The notes under the pieces are model-generated. The model did no database searches, was not told the origin of the DNA, and was given only the letters and a program-made list of their open reading frames with translations. This document shows, one piece after another, positions 38,043 to 47,081 of a stretch of 64,000 nucleotides of DNA (positions are counted from its first letter, which is position 1; each line of letters starts with the position of its first letter). Source of the stretch: Rhizobium sp. GN54 (GTDB lineage: Bacteria > Pseudomonadota > Alphaproteobacteria > Rhizobiales > Rhizobiaceae); the NCBI RefSeq assembly GCF_021026345.1, contig NZ_JAJNCZ010000007.1, forward strand, positions 186,001 through 250,000, given 5' to 3'. A program made the position numbers and the translations under genes.

Positions 38043-39132
38043 CCTGCTCCATCGCTGCCACCACCTGCTCGACCTGCCCCACCGTCATCTCCGGATAGAT
38101 CGGCAGCGACAGCACGGTGCGCGCCGCGGTTTCGGAGACCGGGAAGTCGCCCGCCTTGTAGCCGAGGTCGGCATGGGCCTTCTGCAGGTGCACGGGAATG
38201 GGATAGTGCAGCCCCGTCTGGACGCCCTCGGCCTGCAGGTGGCGCTGCAGCGCGTCGCGGTCGCGGCAGCGCAGGGCATAGACGTGATAGACGTGCCGGC
38301 GGCCCTCGATCTCGACGGGGGTCTTCACTTCCGGCGACCCCTTCAGCAAGCTGGAATAGCGCTTGGCATGGGCGCGACGCGCCTCGGTCCAGTCCTCGAG
38401 GTGGCGGAGCTTGACCCGCAGGATCGCACCCTGGATGCCGTCCATGCGATAGTTGAAGCCCTTGAGCGCATGGTGGTAGCGCTGTTCCTGGCCCCAGTCG
38501 CGCAGCATGCGGATGGTCCTGGCGTGGTCGTCGTCGTTGGTGACGACGATGCCGCCCTCACCGCAGGCGCCGAGATTCTTGCCCGGATAGAAGCTGAAGC
38601 AGCCGGAAACGCCGATGCTGCCTGCCCGGCGTCCGTCGAGCTCCGCGCCGTGCGCCTGGCAGGCATCCTCGATGACAGGAATGCCGTGGCGATCGGCGAT
38701 CGCCTTGATCGCATCGAGGTCGGCCATCTGGCCATAGAGATGGACCGGCAGGATCGCCTTGGTGCGCGGCGTGATCGCCGCCTCCAACTGCTGCGGGTCC
38801 ATCGTCAGCGTCACCGGCTCGACGTCGACGAAGACAGGGGTCGCGCCGGCATAGCAGATCGCCGATGCGGTGGCGACGAAGGTGAAGGGCACGGTGACGA
38901 CCTCGTCGCCGGGGCCGACACCGGCGGCGAGCAGCGCCAGATGCAGGGCGCTGGTGCCGGTGTTGACGGCGATCGCATGCTTCGTCCCGCAATAGGCCGC
39001 AAACTCGCGCTCGAACTGGGCGACCTCCTCGCCCAGCACATACTGTGCCGAAGCCAGAACGCCGAGAACCGCCGCGTCGATCTCGCTCTTTAGCGAGGCG
39101 TACTGGGCCTTCAGATCGAGGAACGGGATCAT
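38026..39132 (-). CDS. DegT/DnrJ/EryC1/StrS sugar aminotransferase (copy 2, WbpE/WlbC-like)
   Basis: A 368-residue PLP enzyme starting MIPFLDLKAQYASLKSEID, the usual WbpE/WlbC-type N-terminus. The PLP Lys is in FSFYPGKNLGACGEGGI (about residue 185), with NTGTSALHLALLAAGVGPGDEV and PVIEDACQAHGAEL. It overlaps the Gfo/Idh gene by 4 bases. Together with that dehydrogenase it should aminate the C3-keto sugar. This differs from copy 1 in its active-site Lys motif (PGKNLG against PRKLLTTG), so the two aminotransferases likely act on different positions. Confidence 0.92.
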   Translation of the reverse strand: MIPFLDLKAQYASLKSEIDAAVLGVLASAQYVLGEEVAQFEREFAAYCGTKHAIAVNTGTSALHLALLAAGVGPGDEVVTVPFTFVATASAICYAGATPVFVDVEPVTLTMDPQQLEAAITPRTKAILPVHLYGQMADLDAIKAIADRHGIPVIEDACQAHGAELDGRRAGSIGVSGCFSFYPGKNLGACGEGGIVVTNDDDHARTIRMLRDWGQEQRYHHALKGFNYRMDGIQGAILRVKLRHLEDWTEARRAHAKRYSSLLKGSPEVKTPVEIEGRRHVYHVYALRCRDRDALQRHLQAEGVQTGLHYPIPVHLQKAHADLGYKAGDFPVSETAARTVLSLPIYPEMTVGQVEQVVAAMEQDAYVG

Positions 39133-40169
39133 GCAATACGCCTCTGCTGCTCGAGTTCGATGACGCGGCCGCGCTGGGCAAGCGACTGGGTTGCGGCTTC
39201 CAGAATGCGCACGACGCGCAGGCCCGCCTGGCCGTCGGCTTCCGGCTGGCCGTTGGTCTCGATGCATTCGACGAACTGCCGCAGTTCGCGGCCGAGCGCC
39301 TCGGTCATGTCGAGTTGTGGGGCGTACATGTCGCCGGTGCGGTAGCCGACCAGCATCTGGTAGACCTTCTCGCCGTTCTTCTGCGGATTGCCGTTGAGCG
39401 TGATGCCCTTGTCGTAGACCTTGATCTTCTCGCTGGCCTCGAGATCGTCATAGACGATCATCTTGCCGCTGCCGCCGACAAGCGTGCGCCGCACCTTGAC
39501 CGGCGCCAGCCAGTTGACGTGGACATGCGCGATCAGCTTGCTCTCGAAGAAGAGCGTGAGATAGGCGATGTTCTCGGGCTCGCCGGCGACGTGGCTCATC
39601 CCTGTGGCACAGACCGCCACCGGCTTTTCCGGCAGCACGTAGTCCATGATCGAGAGATCGTGCACCGCCAGATCCCAGATGACGCTGACGTCGTGCTGGA
39701 ACAGGCCGAGGTTCACCCGCACGCTATCGTAGTAATAGATGTCGCCGAGGCCGTTCTCGACGATCTCGCGCATCTTGCGGACGGCGCCGGTGTGGATGAA
39801 GGTGTGGTCCACGGCGAGCACCAGCTTGCGCCGCGCGGCCTCCTCCACCATCCGGCGTGCCTCGTCGCCGGTGGATGCCATCGGCTTTTCGACGAAGACG
39901 TGCTTGCCCGCCATCATCGCCTTCATGGCGAGCGGGTAGTGGGTCGAGACCGGCGTCGCGATCGCCACCGCGTCGACCCGCGGATCGCGCAGGATCTCCT
40001 CGAAGTCGTCGGTGATCTCGATTGCGGGATAGCGGAGCTTGACGTTCGCCAGCCGCTCCTTTGCGAGATCACAGACATAGACTACTCTCGCATTGGGGAT
40101 CTCGGCGATGTTCCGAACCAGGTTCGGCCCCCAGTATCCATATCCGACTACAGCAATGCCGATCATCAT
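39129..40169 (-). CDS. Gfo/Idh/MocA-family sugar-nucleotide dehydrogenase (WbpB/WlbA-like)
   Basis: A 346-residue NAD-dependent enzyme. The Rossmann motif is GIAVVGYGYWGPNLVRNIAE, the EKP catalytic motif is in KHVFVEKPMAST, and the active site has YYYDSVRVNLGLFQHDVSVIWDLAVHD, typical of WlbA-type UDP-GlcNAcA 3-dehydrogenases. It oxidises C3 of a sugar nucleotide before amination. It overlaps both neighbours by 4 bases. UDP-GlcNAc 6-dehydrogenase (WbpA) is not in this window, so the starting nucleotide is uncertain. Confidence 0.88.
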   Translation of the reverse strand: MMIGIAVVGYGYWGPNLVRNIAEIPNARVVYVCDLAKERLANVKLRYPAIEITDDFEEILRDPRVDAVAIATPVSTHYPLAMKAMMAGKHVFVEKPMASTGDEARRMVEEAARRKLVLAVDHTFIHTGAVRKMREIVENGLGDIYYYDSVRVNLGLFQHDVSVIWDLAVHDLSIMDYVLPEKPVAVCATGMSHVAGEPENIAYLTLFFESKLIAHVHVNWLAPVKVRRTLVGGSGKMIVYDDLEASEKIKVYDKGITLNGNPQKNGEKVYQMLVGYRTGDMYAPQLDMTEALGRELRQFVECIETNGQPEADGQAGLRVVRILEAATQSLAQRGRVIELEQQRRIA

Positions 40170-40669
40170 TTTCTCCCGGAAGAGAGGATCTCGTAGGGCG
40201 CGTCCGCGACGCGGCCGATGACGCGCGCCGGCACGCCGGCGACGATTGCATGAGGGGGCACGTCCCTGGTCACCACTGCGCCGGCTCCCACCTGCGCGCC
40301 CTCGCCGATCGTCAGGCCGGGCAGGATCGTGGCATTGCTGCCGATCGAGGCCCGGCGGCCGACGCGGGTGGGAAGCAGTTCCCAGTCGCTGTCGGTCTGC
40401 AGGCTCCCGTCCGGATTGACGGCGCGCGGATGCATGTCGTTGGTGAACATCACGCCGTGCCCGACAAAGACGCCATCCTCGATGGTGACGCCCTCGCAGA
40501 TGAACGTGTGGCTGGAAATCTTGCAGTCGCGGCCGATGGCGGCGTTCTTCTGGATCTCGACGAATGTCCCGATGCGGCTGCCGGCCCCAATCGTGCAGCC
40601 ATAGAGATTGACCAGATCGGGATGATGAATGACGACCCCCTCGCCGAGGGTCACTGAAGGTGCGATCAT
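40166..40669 (-). CDS. Left-handed beta-helix N-acetyltransferase (copy 1, WbpD/WlbB-like)
   Basis: A 167-residue hexapeptide-repeat acetyltransferase. The repeats run IAPSVTLGEGVVIHHP, CTIGAGSRIGTFVEIQKNAAIG, CKISSHTFICEGVTIEDGVFVGHGVMFTND, then IGSNATILPGLTIGEGAQVGAGAVVTRDV and VVAGVPARVIG (as IVAGVPARVIG). The Asn-Asp-His segment (FTNDMHPR) is typical of WbpD-like enzymes. It acetylates the C3-amino group. First gene of the minus-strand operon; a TTG start at 40702 is less likely. Confidence 0.9.
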   Translation of the reverse strand: MIAPSVTLGEGVVIHHPDLVNLYGCTIGAGSRIGTFVEIQKNAAIGRDCKISSHTFICEGVTIEDGVFVGHGVMFTNDMHPRAVNPDGSLQTDSDWELLPTRVGRRASIGSNATILPGLTIGEGAQVGAGAVVTRDVPPHAIVAGVPARVIGRVADAPYEILSSGRK

Positions 40670-41054
40670 TCCGGATGAGCCCCCGTTCCCGCCAAACCCC
40701 AAGAAGATCTGTGGCCTGAACCCACGGTTCCCGGCAAAGTTCTTCCGGGGTTCAGCAGAGTTCTTTTCAGGCTGGGAGTAAAGGAAACAAAACGCGGTAG
40801 TCGTTTCGTCTAAAGGTGTATCCGAACGGGGGTAGATGCTCAGTATGCGCGGCTGCGATTAGCCGCCTCGCTCGAAGGTGTGACCCTGCGGAACGTCCTG
40901 CGTCCACCGCGCAGCGGTGACAGGGGTAGACGGGCCACCATCACGCCTCGCGAAGGTGTCCGATGCGAAAAGCGCGCCGAGGTGTCCACCGGCGCGCTTC
41001 CTGTTCTCTACAAATTCCGTCGGCGCAAGCTCCGGCGGCAAACGTGGTTCGCTA
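40670..41054. other. 385-bp intergenic region with RTX-gene terminator
   Basis: It lies between the amino-sugar operon start and the RTX gene stop. The right part carries a terminator (40970-40999); the left part (40670-40860) is lower in GC and should hold the amino-sugar operon promoter, though no clear -35/-10 was found. No coding sequence is supported. Confidence 0.45.
40970..40999 (-). terminator. Intrinsic terminator of the RTX gene
   Basis: The arms AAGCGCGCC (40970-40978) and GGCGCGCTT (40991-40999) form a 9-bp stem with a 12-base loop. On the minus strand it continues into TTTTCGC. It lies about 55 bases past the stop. Confidence 0.75.
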
Positions 41055-43283
41055 TCAGAACAACCAGATGTCGTCGGCCGACAGTGTGTAGCCGTTATCG
41101 AAGACGGCGACCTTGATCTGTGAGGCCGAGCCGCTGCCGTCCTTGTCGAAGTAGAGCGTGTCGGTCTTCCTGTCGAAGATGAAGCGGTCGTTGCTGTCGA
41201 GCGCACGGGTGCCGAGCCGGAACGCGCTGTCGGCCAGGGCTCCGGTGGGCCCGGAGGTGACGTCGAAACGGATCAGGTCGTTCGAAGCGAAATCGGTGAT
41301 ATGGTCCGGCTTGTCCGATTTCAGGGTCGCCTGACGGAATACGAACCCGTCTGCGCCGCTGCCGCCGGTGAGCTTGTCATAGCCGCCATCGCCGCGAATG
41401 ATGTCGTTGCCGGCGCCGCCCTTGATCACGTCGTTGCCGCCACCGCCATATAGCCTGTTGTCACCGGAATTTCCGATGATCTCGTTCGCCTTGCCGTTGC
41501 CCGTGCCCGTCAGGTCGCGGCTTCCCGACAGATGGAGGTCTTCGATGTTGGCGCCGAGTTTGTAGCTGGCGCTCGCCTTGACGAGATCGTGCCCCTTGCC
41601 GGGCTTCTCGATCACAACGTCCCGCGAGTCGTTGACACCGTAGGTGTCGTTGCCGCTACCGCCGATCATCTTGTCGACGCCGAGGCCCCCCTTGATGACG
41701 TTGTTGCCGCTGTTGCCCTTCAGCGTGTCGTTGTGGCTGGAGCCGGTCAGGTTCTCGATGCCGGAAAGCTTGTCGCCCTGGGCGTGCCCCCCGGTGCCGG
41801 TGCCCTTCCAGAGGCTGACGTTCACCGCAGCGTTGGAACCGGAATAACTCGCCGTGTCGCGTCCGCTGCCACCGTTGAGGGTGTCGGCGCCTGCGCCACC
41901 CTTGAGCGTGTCGTTGCCGGTCCCCCCGTTGAGCGTGTCGTTGCCGGCGCGACCGTCGAGGGTGTCATTGCCTGCCTTGCCGTTGAGGGTATCCTTGCCG
42001 GAGGTGCCGACGAGCTTGTCCTTGCCGCTCGTGCCGTCGATCACCTTGTTACCCGGGGTCGGAGTCGGGGTCGGCGTCGGCGTGGGCTCCGGCGTCGGCT
42101 CCGGGGAAACGGTCCCGTCACCCGGCTCGGGTGCCCCGTTCCTCGGATACTGGACGTTGCCGGAGAGAGACGGCTTGGAGTTCTCGATGCTGTAGTAGCC
42201 GTAGTAGCCCTTCTCGATGTGGTTGTTGGTGATCGTGACGCCGGTGATCGGTCCACCATTGGCGCGGCCGTCGACATAGATCGGATAGCCGCTGTCGCCG
42301 AGCAGCAGGTTGCCGGTCACCTTGACGTTGGCGATCGGGCCGAAGTCGTTTTTGATGAAGACGTCGGAGGTGTCGCGGCCGATGACGGTGTTGCCTTCGA
42401 TCAGCACGCCGTTCTGGCCGCCCTGCACCGAGATGCCGTCATAGTGCGGGTCGGAACCGGCCGCCTCGAGGTCGTGGATGTAGTTGCCCTTCACCGTGCT
42501 GGCGCCGCCCTGCAGGACGATGCCGTTCTCCGACCTGGAGATGTCGTTACCGCTGAAGTTGCCGCTGCCGAGGATGGCGGCATTGGCGGTGCCGGAATAG
42601 CCCGGGCCGGTGATGTCGTTGTTCTGGATGGTGACGTTCCTGGCGCCCTCGGCGTCGATGCCCCAGGTGCCGCTGTACTTGATGACGCTGTTCTTGATCA
42701 CGACGTTGTCGGCGGTGATGCGCAGCGAGCCGTTGATGATCGCGTTCTCGATCACCGTGCCGTCCCTGGTGATGGTCATCGGGCCGGTATAGGCCTTGAG
42801 CGCGGTTCCGGCCGGAACGCCGGTGGTCGAGGCATCCGGGAAGCCGGACGAGGTTGCGGCGGCGGCAGCAACCGGTGCCGCTGCTGCGGCTTCGACGCTG
42901 CGGGCAGCCATGGTGTCGGCAGGGGCCGCGGTCGACTGCGTTTCTGCGACGGCGTCGGTGACGCCGGCGGTCTTGACGGAGGACAGCTCGGTCGACGACT
43001 GGAGATCTGCCTTGGTGGCGGTCGTGCCCGACCTGCCGGCGAGCGAGACGTCGCCCCAGCCGCCCTTGAGGTCGGCAGCCTTCTTGCCGAAGTCGTCGAT
43101 CAGCTTGCTGACGCGCTCGTTATAGGCATTGGCATCCAGATCATCGGTGCGGCTCGACAGAAGGTCGAGCAGCTTGTCAAGCGACAGAGCTACAGCCTGG
43201 CCATTTTCGTTGATGGTACCACCGACGTGCGTCGTCTCAGCCCGGACTCCGGACTTGATTTCATCGCGAATTGTGCTTGTCAC
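41055..43283 (-). CDS. Secreted parallel-beta-helix/RTX calcium-binding protein
   Basis: A 742-residue protein with no signal peptide. Residues 1-165 are helical and Ala/Ser/Thr-rich. About 170-400 form a right-handed beta-helix (Asn/Ile/Val-rich PbH1 repeats such as [11 protein letters not shown] and [11 protein letters not shown]). [13 protein letters not shown] linker is near 402-420. About 425-680 carry RTX nonapeptides ([20 protein letters not shown] and others). The C-terminus ends in the type I secretion-like LSADDIWLF. This layout suits a calcium-dependent glycan epimerase, lyase or surface glycan-binding protein exported by a type I system (PrsDE-like), whose genes are not in this window. 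The beta-helix carries no obvious catalytic Asp/His set of AlgE type that I can name. Confidence 0.88.
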   Translation of the reverse strand: MTSTIRDEIKSGVRAETTHVGGTINENGQAVALSLDKLLDLLSSRTDDLDANAYNERVSKLIDDFGKKAADLKGGWGDVSLAGRSGTTATKADLQSSTELSSVKTAGVTDAVAETQSTAAPADTMAARSVEAAAAAPVAAAAATSSGFPDASTTGVPAGTALKAYTGPMTITRDGTVIENAIINGSLRITADNVVIKNSVIKYSGTWGIDAEGARNVTIQNNDITGPGYSGTANAAILGSGNFSGNDISRSENGIVLQGGASTVKGNYIHDLEAAGSDPHYDGISVQGGQNGVLIEGNTVIGRDTSDVFIKNDFGPIANVKVTGNLLLGDSGYPIYVDGRANGGPITGVTITNNHIEKGYYGYYSIENSKPSLSGNVQYPRNGAPEPGDGTVSPEPTPEPTPTPTPTPTPGNKVIDGTSGKDKLVGTSGKDTLNGKAGNDTLDGRAGNDTLNGGTGNDTLKGGAGADTLNGGSGRDTASYSGSNAAVNVSLWKGTGTGGHAQGDKLSGIENLTGSSHNDTLKGNSGNNVIKGGLGVDKMIGGSGNDTYGVNDSRDVVIEKPGKGHDLVKASASYKLGANIEDLHLSGSRDLTGTGNGKANEIIGNSGDNRLYGGGGNDVIKGGAGNDIIRGDGGYDKLTGGSGADGFVFRQATLKSDKPDHITDFASNDLIRFDVTSGPTGALADSAFRLGTRALDSNDRFIFDRKTDTLYFDKDGSGSASQIKVAVFDNGYTLSADDIWLF

Positions 43284-43850
43284 TGCAACTTTGCCTTTCT
43301 CCCCACCCTGAACCCTTTGGAGATGAGTGGTTACTATCTGTGTGTTAAGCCGGTTAATATTTTTGTTAATCCGACGGCACGGCGGAACTAATAGTGCAGC
43401 TTTCCGGGGGCTGCAACGCCTCGGAACCAGTAAGACTACCGACTATATTGGCCATATTGCCGCCACATTATCTCGGCCGGCTGCAAGTTATTTTTTGAAA
43501 TATTTGCCAGAATCGGAAACGCCCAAATTAAGGCAACTACTGGCTAACCATCCGACGGAGAAGTTGAAATCCATGCGCCCACTCGCGGGATCGGCGCTGA
43601 AAACATTAGGGAATTCTTAACGAAGGGCGCTCGAGTGTTGCAGAAATGCGCGCAGCGCGTGAAATTCGAAAATTTTTGTGAATATCGCAATTTTGCAATC
43701 TATGAGCGGATGTCCGCGGGCCTTCAATCACCGATTCGTGTCCGCTGCCGCTCACAAGCGGCAAGGCGCGCAGCGAATCAGGGCGGTGATATCCAGGGTC
43801 CGGCGGCAGCTCCCGCTGATATCCGACCGGCCCGCGCCGTGACACTCGCT
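43284..43850. other. 567-bp AT-rich intergenic region upstream of the RTX gene
   Basis: Clearly lower in GC than its flanks, with T- and A-runs (GTTAATATTTTTGTTAAT near 43350, TTATTTTTTGAAATATTTG near 43488). It separates the RTX gene start from the stop of the deacetylase gene. A 97-codon frame on the plus strand (43327-43620) has no codon bias or family and is not called. It probably holds the RTX promoter and sites for AT-binding regulators such as MucR; no specific motif is claimed. Confidence 0.45.
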
Positions 43851-44528
43851 TCAGATCCAGGCCCGCGCGGTCATGCCGGCGAAGCGGCGCAACCGCCGCC
43901 AGGGGGCAATGTTCCCGGAAAGCACCTCTTCGAGACTACGGTCGGTCATGTCCTGCCGCAGCGACGTTCGCGGATGGAGAAAGGCCGCCGTGGCGGAACT
44001 TCCGCCGTCGCTCGAATAGGCAACGGCATACTCGGCCCTTCTCAAGGCGCGCAAGACTGCGGCATTGTAGCGGCCGAACGGTATCGCGGCCGACTGTACG
44101 GGGGCCGCGCAGATCTCCTCGAGGGCCGCTTTCGAGGTGCCGAGCTCGTGCTGCAACGCATGTGCCGAAAGGCTCGACCAGTCGCTGTGGGCCACACCGT
44201 GGCTGCCGATGCGCATGCCCATCCGCATCAGCGTCCGGATCTGGTCCTTGTCCAGCGACCCGGCCTCGCCGATGCGGCCCGACAGGACGAAGAACTCCGC
44301 CTCAAGGCCGCGCCTTTGCAGTTCGGGGGCAGCGATCAGAAGATCGGAAGCGTTGCCGTCGTCGAAGGTGATCGACAACCGGTCGCGATCCGGATGATCA
44401 ACGATGCGATCGAGTACTGCACGGAACCGGTCAACGCCGAGCCAGTACGGCGCCTCTCCGGGCTCCAACGCCCGGAGAGGCTCGCCGACGCCATGGAAAT
44501 TGAGAATTCGCCGTCGATCCGCCGCCAT
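43851..44528 (-). CDS. Polysaccharide deacetylase (NodB-like)
   Basis: A 225-residue carbohydrate esterase family 4 enzyme. Motif 1 is SITFDDGNAS (catalytic Asp and metal Asp), motif 2 is IGSHGVAHSDW (metal His pair), and motif 3 is AAIPFGRYN. No signal peptide is visible, so it may act on a cytoplasmic lipid-linked sugar, as does NodB. It starts 2 bases after the stop of the upstream GT2 gene. Last gene of the operon with the ACP, ligase and decarboxylase. It would free an amino group on the glycan. Confidence 0.9.
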   Translation of the reverse strand: MAADRRRILNFHGVGEPLRALEPGEAPYWLGVDRFRAVLDRIVDHPDRDRLSITFDDGNASDLLIAAPELQRRGLEAEFFVLSGRIGEAGSLDKDQIRTLMRMGMRIGSHGVAHSDWSSLSAHALQHELGTSKAALEEICAAPVQSAAIPFGRYNAAVLRALRRAEYAVAYSSDGGSSATAAFLHPRTSLRQDMTDRSLEEVLSGNIAPWRRLRRFAGMTARAWI

Positions 44529-44530
44529 GG

Positions 44531-45493
44531 CTAGTTCCGCGTGTTGGCCTGGAATTCGGATACGGGCCTTAGCGGCATCAGGGCGCTATAGAGGGCCGCC
44601 CGGTGCGGCGCGCCCCGCCTGTACCTGATGGCCTGCCCGGCAGCGACTCCCAGCCGGAATATCGAGGTCCGTAAAAATCCGTGATGGCGCCCGTAGTAGC
44701 GGATCCGGTTGGAGGTCAGCAGCGCGTACAGGCGGGGGCTCGCGCCGCTGCCTCCGGAGGCATGCATCACCTTCGACCGTGGTTCGTAGACGATCTCGAA
44801 GCCCGCCTCGCGCACCCTTCGCTGGTAGTCCACCTCCTCACTGTAGAGGAAGAAGGTTTCGTCCCAGTCGCCGACAGTGCGCCGGACCTGTGCGGAGACG
44901 AGGAGGGCGGATCCGGTCGCCCACTCGATCGGTCCGCTGCGATCGTAGCGGGACGGCTCGCCCACGACTTCGCCCCAGCCGATCCGCGCCGCCAGCGTCC
45001 CGCCCAGGATCGCGTCGGCCCAGGCGCTCAGCATGGACGGCTCCCGCCGAAGCGTCGGGTCGAGCGTGCCGTCCTCCCTGTAGTTCAGCGGAACGACGAC
45101 GCCGACGGTCGGCATGTCGAGATGATCGAGCAGCGGCCTCACCGCATCAGGATAGAGCCTGAGGTCGGGATTGAGAATGAGGAGATGGGAGTTCGGATGC
45201 ACGGTCGCGGCGGCCGCATTGATGGCGGCGGCATAGCCTGCGTTTCGGCCCATGCGGATGACCTTCGGGCGGATCGGATGAGCTTCCGCCAGGTCCGCGG
45301 ACCCGTCCCTGGATTCGTTGTCCACGATGACGACCTCGAAGCGGTCGACCCCGTTCAACCCCGCCGGCACCGATCCGAGCAGGGCCGGCAGGGCGGAGGC
45401 GCTGTTATAGGTGACGATGACGACGGACACGGTGGCCGCCGCCGCCCCTGCCGCCTCGAGCACGGGCGAACTGTGCTGAATTCTGTCTGCCAA
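44531..45493 (-). CDS. Glycosyltransferase family 2 (rhamnosyltransferase-like)
   Basis: A 320-residue GT2 enzyme. VSVVIVTYNSASALPALLGS is near the N-terminus, with VVIVDNESRDGS, LLILNPDLRLYPD (metal-binding region) and the acceptor-side motif DETFFLYSEEVDYQRRVREAG, which is typical of rhamnosyltransferase-type GT2. The TTG at 45491-45493 is the start, with GGGAGACCGG upstream. It works with dTDP-L-rhamnose in principle, since rmlACBD is nearby. It sits between the ACP gene and the deacetylase. Confidence 0.87.
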   Translation of the reverse strand: MADRIQHSSPVLEAAGAAAATVSVVIVTYNSASALPALLGSVPAGLNGVDRFEVVIVDNESRDGSADLAEAHPIRPKVIRMGRNAGYAAAINAAAATVHPNSHLLILNPDLRLYPDAVRPLLDHLDMPTVGVVVPLNYREDGTLDPTLRREPSMLSAWADAILGGTLAARIGWGEVVGEPSRYDRSGPIEWATGSALLVSAQVRRTVGDWDETFFLYSEEVDYQRRVREAGFEIVYEPRSKVMHASGGSGASPRLYALLTSNRIRYYGRHHGFLRTSIFRLGVAAGQAIRYRRGAPHRAALYSALMPLRPVSEFQANTRN

Positions 45494-45543
45494 TTCCGGT
45501 CTCCCACGCAGTTGCAGCCACCTTCGACCCGGCGCATCCCGGC

Positions 45544-45801
45544 CTAGTGGCTCAGGTTGCTATCCACGAAGCGGGCCAGGGACCCGACGGTCTCGAAGAC
45601 TTCGCCGGTGAAGTCGCTGTCGTCGATCCTGAAGCGGAACCGCTGCTCCAGCGCGGCCGCGAGGCTGAGGACAGCGAAAGAATCGAGTTCCGGGATATTC
45701 CCGAACAGGGGCGTCGAGGCCGCCTCGATCCTGCCCCGGTCTTCTATGCCGAGCGTCTCTATGATGACGTCCTTCACGGCTTCGAGTGTTGACGTATTCA
45801 T
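45544..45801 (-). CDS. Acyl carrier protein
   Basis: An 85-residue four-helix carrier protein. The phosphopantetheine Ser is in IPELDSFAVLSLAAALEQRF (Ser41), and the N-terminal helix is VKDVIIETLGIEDRGRI. The motif is LDSF rather than DSL, as in specialised carriers outside fatty-acid synthesis. It lies between the decarboxylase (53-base gap) and the GT2 gene. It probably carries the acyl or aminoacyl group activated by the ligase. Confidence 0.9.
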   Translation of the reverse strand: MNTSTLEAVKDVIIETLGIEDRGRIEAASTPLFGNIPELDSFAVLSLAAALEQRFRFRIDDSDFTGEVFETVGSLARFVDSNLSH

Positions 45802-45854
45802 GCTGCCCTCTCAGTGTCTGAAACCAAATCTTCGAGCATGCGCGCAAGGCGACC

Positions 45855-47081
45855 CTAGACCAGAACCTCCGCCGGCATCGGGTGGCCGAGAAAGGCGGTC
45901 GGGCTGGCGGTCAGGCCGTAGGCGCCCGCCTGGAAGATCACGACGAGATCGCCGACGTCGGCACGCGGAAGCATGACGTTGTCACCCAGGAGATCGAGCG
46001 GCGTGCACAGGCATCCCACCACCGATACGCTCTCCAGTTCGGTGTCCCGCATCCGGTTGCCGATGACGATCGGATAATTGCGACGGATGACCTGCCCGAA
46101 ATTGCCGGAAGCGGCGAGTTGATGATGCAGGCCGCCGTCGACCACGAGATAGACGCGCCCCCGCGAGACCTTGCGATCGACGACGCGCGTGACGTAGATG
46201 CCAGCTTCGCCGACCAGGTACCGTCCAAGCTCGATCACGACTCGGGCGTCGGGGAGTTGCGGGTGGATCGATCCCTCGATGAGATCGCCGAGCGTCTTTC
46301 CCACCGGCGAAAGGTCGAGCGGGCGATCCTGCTCGAAATAGGGGATGCCGAATCCGCCGCCGAGGTTGAGATAGCGCACCGGCCAGGGGCACTCGCCGGC
46401 AAGCCGCAGCAGCAGCGCGACATTCCTTGCCAGCGCCTCGCAAAGGATTTCGGCATGCAGGTTCTGCGAGCCGGCAAAAACATGGAATCCGAGGAAGTCG
46501 AGATCTGTCGCCGCGAGCGAGCGCAGCAGCGCGGGAACCTCCTCGACGTCGACGCCGAACTGCTGCGGCCCGCCGCCCATGCGCATGCCGGATCCCTTGA
46601 CCTGGAAGTCCGGATTGACCCTGAGGGCGACGCGCGGGCGGATTCCCAGCCTGTTGCCGATCTCCACCAGCCGGGTCGCCTCGTTTGGCGATTCCATTTC
46701 GATCTTGACGCCAGCCGCCACGGCCTGCGTCAGTTCCGCTGTGGTCTTGCCCGGGCCTGCAAAACTGACATGTGAGGGAAGCACCGGCGTGTCGAGCGCG
46801 ACCCTCATTTCCAGCGCCGAGGCGACGTCGAGCGCATCGACCAGGCCGGACAGGTGCTGGACGACCGCCGGCATCGGATTGGCCTTCACCGCATAGCTCA
46901 GCTTGACCGCCTGCGGCAGCACCGACCGGAGATATCCGACTCGCGACGTGATCAATTGCCGATCATAGGCGAAGAACGGCGTCGTGCCGACGCGTTCGGC
47001 GAGACGATCGAGCGAAACGCCGCCGACGGCGAGGCAATCTCCGGCGACCGCAAATTCGGCGATGGAGGGGTGTGCGCTCAC
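45855..47081 (-). CDS. PLP-dependent decarboxylase, exosortase-A-associated type
   Basis: A 408-residue fold-type III (alanine racemase-like) decarboxylase of the LysA/ornithine decarboxylase group. The PLP Lys is in KLSYAVKANPMPAVV (about residue 67), the phosphate-binding Gly-rich loop is LNLGGGFGIPY and the C-terminal active Cys region is SVVGCLCTPLDLLGDN. The sequence resembles the family annotated as exosortase A system-associated. GTG start at 47081 overlaps the ligase stop by 4 bases. It would decarboxylate an amino acid, possibly while bound to the carrier protein. Confidence 0.9.
   Translation of the reverse strand: MSAHPSIAEFAVAGDCLAVGGVSLDRLAERVGTTPFFAYDRQLITSRVGYLRSVLPQAVKLSYAVKANPMPAVVQHLSGLVDALDVASALEMRVALDTPVLPSHVSFAGPGKTTAELTQAVAAGVKIEMESPNEATRLVEIGNRLGIRPRVALRVNPDFQVKGSGMRMGGGPQQFGVDVEEVPALLRSLAATDLDFLGFHVFAGSQNLHAEILCEALARNVALLLRLAGECPWPVRYLNLGGGFGIPYFEQDRPLDLSPVGKTLGDLIEGSIHPQLPDARVVIELGRYLVGEAGIYVTRVVDRKVSRGRVYLVVDGGLHHQLAASGNFGQVIRRNYPIVIGNRMRDTELESVSVVGCLCTPLDLLGDNVMLPRADVGDLVVIFQAGAYGLTASPTAFLGHPMPAEVLV

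Noticed and set aside
43327-43620. 97-codon open frame on the plus strand in the AT-rich gap
   Set aside because: Lies in probable promoter DNA, has no codon bias and no family, and ends without any linked gene.
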